64,000 bases of DNA from an uncultured Collinsella sp. (lineage in GTDB: Bacteria; Actinomycetota; Coriobacteriia; Coriobacteriales; Coriobacteriaceae): assembly GCA_900754075.1 (NCBI GenBank), contig CAAEBN010000044.1, positions 1 to 64,000 of the forward strand. The letters run 5' to 3'. The translations under genes and the position numbers were made by a program. Positions 58,469 to 64,000 of the stretch are shown here, piece after piece (position 1 is the first letter of the stretch; every line of letters begins with the position of its first letter). Under the pieces are notes generated by a model that saw nothing but the letters and a program-made list of their open reading frames with translations, was not told where the DNA came from and did no database searches.

Positions 58469-59467
58469 CTAGCGTGCCATCGCGTCGCGCCCGGCTTTGA
58501 CCCGCTTGCGCTGTTTGGCGCGCTCTTCGCCGGTTAGGCGCTCAAAGAGATGCCCGATAATCGAGGCCAGCACCTGCTGAAACAGCGTGCCGCACATGAC
58601 GGGGAACACGACCTCGCCGGGAAAATACTGTGTGGCGATGACGGCGCCCGAAGAGATGTTGCGCATGCCGCAGGTAAAGCACATGGTGGTCGTCTCGCTA
58701 TATGGCAGATGCAGCGCACGGGCGACCAGAAAACCGACGACAAAGCCGCTGATGGCGAAGACCAAAATAAAGAGGGCGACTTCCAGGCGCTCCGTGTTCA
58801 TGTGTAGCACGTAGTCGCTCATGGCGGTGGAGTTGGACGCGATGACACCCATCATCATGAACTTGCAGGCGGGCGAGAGCGCGGGGGAGAGTTTCTCGTG
58901 TCCCCATCCGCGTGTGAGTTCGTTGATCACGATACCGAGCACGGCGGGGATGGCGATCATAAAGGCCATATTCTGCATCATGCTCGGCACATCGATCGAG
59001 ACGGTGGCGCCCAGCAGGAGCTTGAGCGTAAGAGGAATCGTCACGGGCGAGATAACCGAGGACGTCAGGATAATGGTGAGCGCGAGCGGGCCGTTGCCGC
59101 CGAACATGCTAATCCACATAAAGGCAGTGACCGCCACGGGTACGCTGTACTCGAGTACGATGCCGCAGACAAGGTTGGGGTTGGAGCCAAAGAATAACGA
59201 TCCCATGGCATAGGCTGCGATAGGGATAAGCACCGCCGAGACGAGCAACGCCAAGGCCAGGTGCAGCGGACGATGGAACACCTCAGCCACCTGGTGAAAG
59301 GTGTTGCTGAGCGCACCCTGAAACGTCATGAAGGCAAACAAGGTGGGAACGATGGGCTTGAGCACGCCGATCTGCTGAGGAAAGAGCACGCCGAGCGCCA
59401 CACAAATCGGAACGATGATCTGCATGTGCCCTGCGAGAAACTTGCCCAGTCCAACCCATTGCTTCAT
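58469..59467 (-). CDS. Bile acid:sodium symporter-family transporter (BASS)
   Basis: A 332-residue membrane protein with nine to ten hydrophobic segments. Family segments are GVLKPIVPTLFAFMTFQGAL, EYSVPVAVTAFMW, and CFTCGMRNISSGAVIATQYFPGEVVFPV near residue 270. The basic C-terminal tail is RAKQRKRVKAGRDAMAR. The substrate may be a bile acid, pantothenate or another organic anion. The 5' region is divergent from recJ. Any ribosome-binding site before the ATG is weak (AAAAGGAGTC). Confidence 0.85.
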   Translation of the reverse strand: MKQWVGLGKFLAGHMQIIVPICVALGVLFPQQIGVLKPIVPTLFAFMTFQGALSNTFHQVAEVFHRPLHLALALLVSAVLIPIAAYAMGSLFFGSNPNLVCGIVLEYSVPVAVTAFMWISMFGGNGPLALTIILTSSVISPVTIPLTLKLLLGATVSIDVPSMMQNMAFMIAIPAVLGIVINELTRGWGHEKLSPALSPACKFMMMGVIASNSTAMSDYVLHMNTERLEVALFILVFAISGFVVGFLVARALHLPYSETTTMCFTCGMRNISSGAVIATQYFPGEVVFPVMCGTLFQQVLASIIGHLFERLTGEERAKQRKRVKAGRDAMAR

Positions 59468-59742
59468 ATGCCCTTGAGACTCCTTTTGCCCGTGAATCCG
59501 TTTGAATGGATATGCTAGACGCTCGCATGCGTCCGTGCGTCAGAAACGCTTGATTATTTCGAGGCTATTACCGGCATCGTTTATCGAAACCGCGGCGTGC
59601 TGCGGCGATTTGCGTCCGCGCTGCACGGTATAATAAATCCGTTCAACAGATCTGCCTGCCGAAGCGGGCATACACAGAGGACTCATCGCTATGAACCGTG
59701 AGAGGTATCGCGGCGACCTGCCCCTATCGGGGGTGGGTGCCT
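59468..59742. promoter_or_regulatory. Divergent region with recJ promoter elements and an upstream short frame
   Basis: TATAAT at 59629-59634 is a perfect -10 hexamer for the recJ direction; the -35 is not clear. A 21-codon frame (ATG 59691 to TAA 59754-59756) with GAGGAC ahead overlaps the recJ start at 59743, a possible leader peptide coupling translation. The GC-rich stretch 59590-59625 may form minor hairpins. Confidence 0.4.
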
Positions 59743-62700
59743 ATGTCATCGCTTAAGACGACGCATCGCTGGGCAGTCGCTCAGCAAAACCCCGAGCTCG
59801 AAAAGGAGCTTTCGGCTGGCCTGGGCATACCCGGGCTGGTGGCGCGCATTATGGTTGCGCACGGCATTACATCCATCGAAGAAGGCCAGCTGTTTTTGAC
59901 GCCTTCGCTCGATCGCGACTGGGTCGACCCACTCATTATCCCGGGCATGTCGGTTGTTGCCGACCGCGTCGAGTGTGCTATTCGTAACCACGAGCACATT
60001 GCGGTCTTTGGCGATTTTGACGTTGACGGTATTACGTCGACCTGCCTGTTGACTGAGGCGCTGCGCACGTTTGGCGCCGATGTCACGCCGTTTATCCCGC
60101 ACCGCTTTGACGAGGGCTACGGTCTTTCGCGCGCGGCGCTCGACCGCGTTAACGAGCTCGCTCGCCCACAGCTGATCGTGACCGTCGATAACGGTATTGC
60201 TGCCAAGGAAGAGGTTTCCTATCTGGAGAGCCTGGGGATCGATTTGGTGGTCACGGACCATCACGAGCCCTCCGATCAGGTGCCGCAGGGCGTGCCCCTG
60301 ACCGACCCTAAGCTCGAGGACGAGGGCCCTTCGCGCGAGCTTGCCGGTGCCGGCGTGGCACTCAAGCTGGTGCAGGTTTTGGGCGAGCGTCTGGGTAAGC
60401 CGTCGTATTGGCGTTCGCTGATCGAGGTTGCGGCGCTGGGCACCGTGTCCGACATGATGCCGCTGACGCCCGAGAACCGCGCGCTGGTCGCCGAGGGCAT
60501 CCAGCAGATGCGCGTGACGGCTCGTCCCGGCTACATCGCGCTGGCTGCGCTCGCCAAGGCTGACCTTTCGAGCATTACGGCAGATGGCCTGTCGTTTTCG
60601 CTCATTCCCCGCTTGAACGCCGCCGGCCGCATGGCCGATCCCAAGCTGGCGCTCGACCTGCTGCTTGCCCGCGATCCTATCGAGGCGAGCGCGCTGGCGG
60701 CCGAGCTCGAGGAGATCAACCGTCAGCGGCGCGAGATCGAGGCGGAGCTCACGCGCGATGCCATGGCAAAGGTCGAGGAGACCTATGATGGCGGTCGCGC
60801 AATCGTCGTGGGTGGCGAGGGCTGGCACGAGGGTGTCAAGGGCATCGTAGCGAGCCGCCTCACCAACCGATATCACGTGCCGGCGCTGCTGTTCTCGATC
60901 GAAGACGGTATCGCTCGCGGTTCGGGTCGCTCGGTGGGCAAGGTCAACCTGTTCGACGCCGTCGAGCGTTGCTCCGATCTGCTGATTCGTCGCGGCGGGC
61001 ATGCGGGTGCGGTGGGCGTGACCATCGAGGCGTCCAAGCTCGACGAGTTCCGTCGTCGCCTTTCGGCCGTGCTGTCCGAGCTTCCCGCCGAGGACTTTGA
61101 GGACACCGACGAGGTTGCCGCCACCGTTGACCTCTCCGAGCTGAATATTGAGACCATCGAGCAGATCTCCCGCCTTGAGCCGTTTGGCCAGGGCAACAAG
61201 GTGCCGCTGTTGGCGGCCGAGGGCGTGACAATGTGCGATCGCGCCGTGGTGGGCAAAACCGGCGAGCACATGCGCTTCGTGGCGACCGATGGCGCCGCAA
61301 GTGTGCCGGCCATTATGTTCCGCGTGCCGCAGATCGATAAGCTCATCAATTGCGATAGCGCCGTCGATTTGGTGTTCGAGGCCGTGGCCGAGCATTGGCA
61401 AGGTCGCGTAAAGCCCAAGCTCATGATCAAGGATGTCTTGGTCCGCGATACCACGGCGCCCAGCGTTGACGACCCGGCATGTGAGCTTCGCCGTGGCGTA
61501 CAACCTGCGGATTCTGGCCTGCGCCTGGAGTCGCGTAAACGCGAGACGCTTGCCCAGCTTTCCTATACCGAGCTCACGCGCTCGCTTATCCATGGCTTTA
61601 TCGGCTCGAACCAGCCGCACCGCGCGCAGGTCGAGGCGCTCGATGCCTTGGCCGATCATCAAAGTGTTCTGGCCGTTATGGGAACGGGGCGCGGCAAGTC
61701 TCTTATCTTCCATGTGCATGCCGCGCGCGAGGCGGTCCTTCGCGGGCGTGCGAGCATCTTTGTCTATCCGCTGCGCGCGCTCGTTGCCGACCAGGCCTAT
61801 CACCTCTCGTCGACGATGGCCGCGCTCGGCATTGGCGTAGGCGTGCTGACCGGCGAGACCGTGGAGGCGGCGCGCGATGACGTGTTTGCCGGCCTGGCTT
61901 CGGGCCGCACCGGCATCGTGCTCACGACGCCCGAGTTCCTGTCCATTCACCGCGACCGCTTTGCGCGTTCGGGGCGCATCGGTTTTGTCGTTATCGATGA
62001 GGCGCATCATGCCGGTCTTGCCAAGGGCGGCGACCGCAGCGCCTATCTCGACATGCCCGATATCCTCAAAGCCCTGGGCGACCCGGTCGTTATGGCCGCG
62101 ACGGCCACCGCGACGGCTCCGGTCGTGGCCGAGCTTGCCCGCATGCTTCCGATCACTCACACGGTGGTCGACGAGACGGTGCGCGAGAACCTGCAGCTCG
62201 AGGACGACCGAGATCTTGCGAGCCGCGAGAACCGTTTGGTGTCGATCGTGGCGACGGGGGAGAAGACCGTCATTTACGTCAATTCGCGCGACCAGTCCGT
62301 GGCGCTCGCCAAGACATTACGCAAACGCGTTCCCGACTGTGCGACCCGTATCGCGTTCTATAACGCTGGCCTTATGCGCACCGACCGCCATCGCGTAGAG
62401 GAGGCGTTTCGAGACGGCAGCCTCAGCTGCATCGTTTCGACCTCCGCCTTTGGCGAGGGTGTCAACCTGCCCGATATCCGCCATGTCGTGCTCTACCACA
62501 TGCCGTTTGGCGCCATCGAGTTCAACCAGATGAGCGGACGTGCCGGCCGCGATGGCCAGCCCGCCGTGATCCATCTGCTCTATTCGTCGCGCGACGCCCG
62601 CATTAACGAGCGCCTGCTCGACTGCTATGCGCCCGAGCGCGACGAGCTCGTCACGCTCTATCGCGCGCTACAGACCATGTGGCGCTCCAACCGCGGCAAG

Positions 62701-63030
62701 ACCGGGGACGATTCCTTTAGCGCGAGCGATATCGACATCGCGCAGATGTGCCTTGCCATCGATGCTCGCACGCCGGTCGACGAGCGTTCGGTGGAAAGCG
62801 GCCTGGGAATCTTCGAAGAGCTTGGTTTCTGTCGAGTTTCGGGGTTTGACGACACCCGTCGCATTGCGATGGCCGAAAACCCCGGCCGCGTGCAATTGAG
62901 CAGGTCAATTCGCTATTTGGAGGGCTTGCGCTTGCGCATGGAGTTTTCGGCTTTCCGGAGCTGGGCGCTCGATTCGTGCGCTTCTGATATGCTAGCCAAA
63001 GTTACCCGCCCGATCGTACCGCGGGCCTAG
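59743..63030 (+). CDS. recJ: RecJ exonuclease fused to a RecQ-like SF2 helicase
   Basis: A 1095-residue chain, about twice the length of normal RecJ. Residues 1-600 are RecJ: DFDVDG (91-96), TVDNG, TDHHEPSD (172-179, DHH motif), RLNAAGRM, GEGWHEGVKGIVA and RRGGHAGAVG, followed by an OB-type segment. From about 640 a helicase follows: GTGRGKS (Walker A), YPLRALVADQ, IDEAHH (about 749), AATATATA, and in domain 2 YVNSRDQS, STSAFGEGVNLPDIR and QMSGRAGRDG. HRDC and zinc-ribbon RecQ domains are missing. ATG 59743 follows GGGGGTGGG; GTG 59698 is possible. relA follows after 15 bp. Confidence 0.88.
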   Translation: MSSLKTTHRWAVAQQNPELEKELSAGLGIPGLVARIMVAHGITSIEEGQLFLTPSLDRDWVDPLIIPGMSVVADRVECAIRNHEHIAVFGDFDVDGITSTCLLTEALRTFGADVTPFIPHRFDEGYGLSRAALDRVNELARPQLIVTVDNGIAAKEEVSYLESLGIDLVVTDHHEPSDQVPQGVPLTDPKLEDEGPSRELAGAGVALKLVQVLGERLGKPSYWRSLIEVAALGTVSDMMPLTPENRALVAEGIQQMRVTARPGYIALAALAKADLSSITADGLSFSLIPRLNAAGRMADPKLALDLLLARDPIEASALAAELEEINRQRREIEAELTRDAMAKVEETYDGGRAIVVGGEGWHEGVKGIVASRLTNRYHVPALLFSIEDGIARGSGRSVGKVNLFDAVERCSDLLIRRGGHAGAVGVTIEASKLDEFRRRLSAVLSELPAEDFEDTDEVAATVDLSELNIETIEQISRLEPFGQGNKVPLLAAEGVTMCDRAVVGKTGEHMRFVATDGAASVPAIMFRVPQIDKLINCDSAVDLVFEAVAEHWQGRVKPKLMIKDVLVRDTTAPSVDDPACELRRGVQPADSGLRLESRKRETLAQLSYTELTRSLIHGFIGSNQPHRAQVEALDALADHQSVLAVMGTGRGKSLIFHVHAAREAVLRGRASIFVYPLRALVADQAYHLSSTMAALGIGVGVLTGETVEAARDDVFAGLASGRTGIVLTTPEFLSIHRDRFARSGRIGFVVIDEAHHAGLAKGGDRSAYLDMPDILKALGDPVVMAATATATAPVVAELARMLPITHTVVDETVRENLQLEDDRDLASRENRLVSIVATGEKTVIYVNSRDQSVALAKTLRKRVPDCATRIAFYNAGLMRTDRHRVEEAFRDGSLSCIVSTSAFGEGVNLPDIRHVVLYHMPFGAIEFNQMSGRAGRDGQPAVIHLLYSSRDARINERLLDCYAPERDELVTLYRALQTMWRSNRGKTGDDSFSASDIDIAQMCLAIDARTPVDERSVESGLGIFEELGFCRVSGFDDTRRIAMAENPGRVQLSRSIRYLEGLRLRMEFSAFRSWALDSCASDMLAKVTRPIVPRA

Positions 63031-63045
63031 GGGAAGGGGACCTCG

Positions 63046-64000
63046 ATGGATGCCGCAGCCCGTACCGCCCATGATTCCACCCTCCAGCCGTTTTCGGAGA
63101 TGGAGCACTATAAGCACGCCGATGAGCTGCCGCCCGAGATTATGGCGGACAGCTACGACAAGCTGGAGCGCCTGTGCCTCAAATATATGAATGAGGACGA
63201 CTTTTCTAAGGTTGAGCAGGCCTACTGCTTTGCCGCCGAGAAGCACTGCAACCAAAAGCGCCGCTCGGGCGAGATGTACATTAACCATCCCGTCGAGGTT
63301 GCCATCATTTTGGCCGACCTCAAGATGGATTGTGACGTGGTGTGCGCCGCGCTGCTGCACGATACCGTCGAGGATACCGAGACCTCGCTCGCCGATGTTT
63401 CCGGCCTGTTTGGCGATACGGTGGCCGAGCTCGTCGATGGCGTGACCAAGCTCACCAACATCGAAGTCGACAGCATGGACGAGAAGCAGGCCCTCACGCT
63501 GCGCAAGATGTTCCTCGCCATGTCCAAGGACATCCGCGTCATTATCGTTAAGCTTGCCGACCGTCTGCACAACATGCGCACCCTTGCAGCTCTGCGCGAG
63601 GACCGTCGCCTGTTTAAGGCCCGCGAGACCATGGACGTGTATGCGCCCCTGGCCGACCGTCTGGGCATGAGCTCTATTAAGTGGGAGCTCGAGGACCTGT
63701 CCTTCTTCTACCTGGAGCCCGATGCCTACCAGCGCATCGCGCGCATGGTGGCCGAGTCGCGCGAGGTTCGCGAGCGTTATCTGGCCGAGACCATCAAGAC
63801 GCTCACCGACGAGCTCAACCGCATTGGCCTGGAAGGCTTCCAGATCAACGGTCGTTCCAAGCACTATTGGTCCATCTATCAAAAGATGAAGCGCAAGGGC
63901 AAGGAGTTCTCCGAGATTTACGACCTGGTGGCGCTGCGCGTTATTACCCATTCGGTGCGCGATTGCTACTCCACGCTCGGCGCGGTGCATACGCTGTGGC
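63046..64000 (+). CDS. relA: RelA/SpoT (p)ppGpp synthetase/hydrolase, 5' part
   Basis: The gene starts at ATG 63046 after GGGGAAGGGGACC and runs off the window after 318 codons. The HD hydrolase domain is visible: HPVEVAIILADLKMD, AALLHDTVEDTE, IVKLADRLHNMRTL and the transition YAPLADRLGMSSIKWELEDL. The synthetase part starts at the right edge (GRSKHYWSIYQKMKRKG, YDLVALRVI). The hydrolase residues are intact, so it is probably bifunctional. It follows recJ closely, the arrangement known in many Gram-positive genomes, without apt between them. Confidence 0.93.
   Translation, partial: MDAAARTAHDSTLQPFSEMEHYKHADELPPEIMADSYDKLERLCLKYMNEDDFSKVEQAYCFAAEKHCNQKRRSGEMYINHPVEVAIILADLKMDCDVVCAALLHDTVEDTETSLADVSGLFGDTVAELVDGVTKLTNIEVDSMDEKQALTLRKMFLAMSKDIRVIIVKLADRLHNMRTLAALREDRRLFKARETMDVYAPLADRLGMSSIKWELEDLSFFYLEPDAYQRIARMVAESREVRERYLAETIKTLTDELNRIGLEGFQINGRSKHYWSIYQKMKRKGKEFSEIYDLVALRVITHSVRDCYSTLGAVHTLW

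Noticed and set aside
59746..62160. Open frame of 804 codons on the minus strand
   Set aside because: Antisense to the recJ-helicase fusion; no recognisable motif or ribosome-binding site.

Overview
The window looks like a chromosomal segment of a high-GC, gut-type actinobacterium of class Coriobacteriia, most likely Collinsella or a close relative. This is inferred from gene content and style: PdxST with a divergent MocR regulator, reverse rubrerythrin, an Elp3-type radical SAM enzyme, a DUF3516-type helicase, a lactate dehydrogenase/Etf cluster, and long palindromic intergenic repeats. I saw no rRNA, tRNA, CRISPR array, transposase or prophage gene.

Layout. 1-3.4 kb: palindromic non-coding DNA, then pdxS-pdxT (-) with the divergent regulator pdxR. 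3.4-5 kb: a PD-(D/E)XK-like orphan gene bracketed by two copies of a 120-bp inverted-repeat element. 5-8.5 kb: reverse rubrerythrin, iron alcohol dehydrogenase and aldehyde dehydrogenase. 8.5-12 kb: a 27-residue holin-like toxin candidate, a HIRAN protein, a small acidic protein, a metallophosphoesterase and a DUF2130 protein. 12-21.6 kb: a Ski2-like helicase, a third copy of the 120-bp element, and a translation-related group (TrmB, Trm9-like methyltransferase, Elp3) with an XRE/DUF4097 pair and a spermidine-synthase-like gene. 21.6-27.3 kb: a three-gene defence-like module (TerB-N/TerB-C protein, BrxD-like ATPase, Lhr/BrxHI-like helicase).

27.3-31.3 kb: a DUF554 membrane protein and an exported-protein operon of unknown role. 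31.6-35.3 kb: FAD hydroxyacid dehydrogenase plus EtfB and a ferredoxin-fused EtfA, the composition of an electron-confurcating lactate dehydrogenase. 35.3-40.1 kb: HD phosphohydrolase, a decayed azlC/azlD remnant, a KdgT permease, a membrane GGDEF protein and an EamA transporter. 40.2-48.3 kb: single-chain purL, a CPA2 antiporter, a 62-bp-period repeat array, an SDR oxidoreductase and homoserine dehydrogenase. 48.6-54.9 kb: a complete branched-chain amino-acid ABC transporter with two tandem binding proteins. 55-64 kb: a membrane beta-propeller-like protein with a zinc-ribbon tail, cutC with a GalT/HIT-like partner, a BASS transporter, a RecJ-helicase fusion, and the 5' part of relA/spoT.

The most notable signals are the TerB/BrxD/Lhr module, the three copies of the 120-bp element (two of which provide the stop codon of the preceding gene), the strictly phased inverted-repeat array at 45.7 kb, and the RecJ-helicase fusion. 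Nothing could be searched or folded by computer, so family names rest on motifs recognised by eye.
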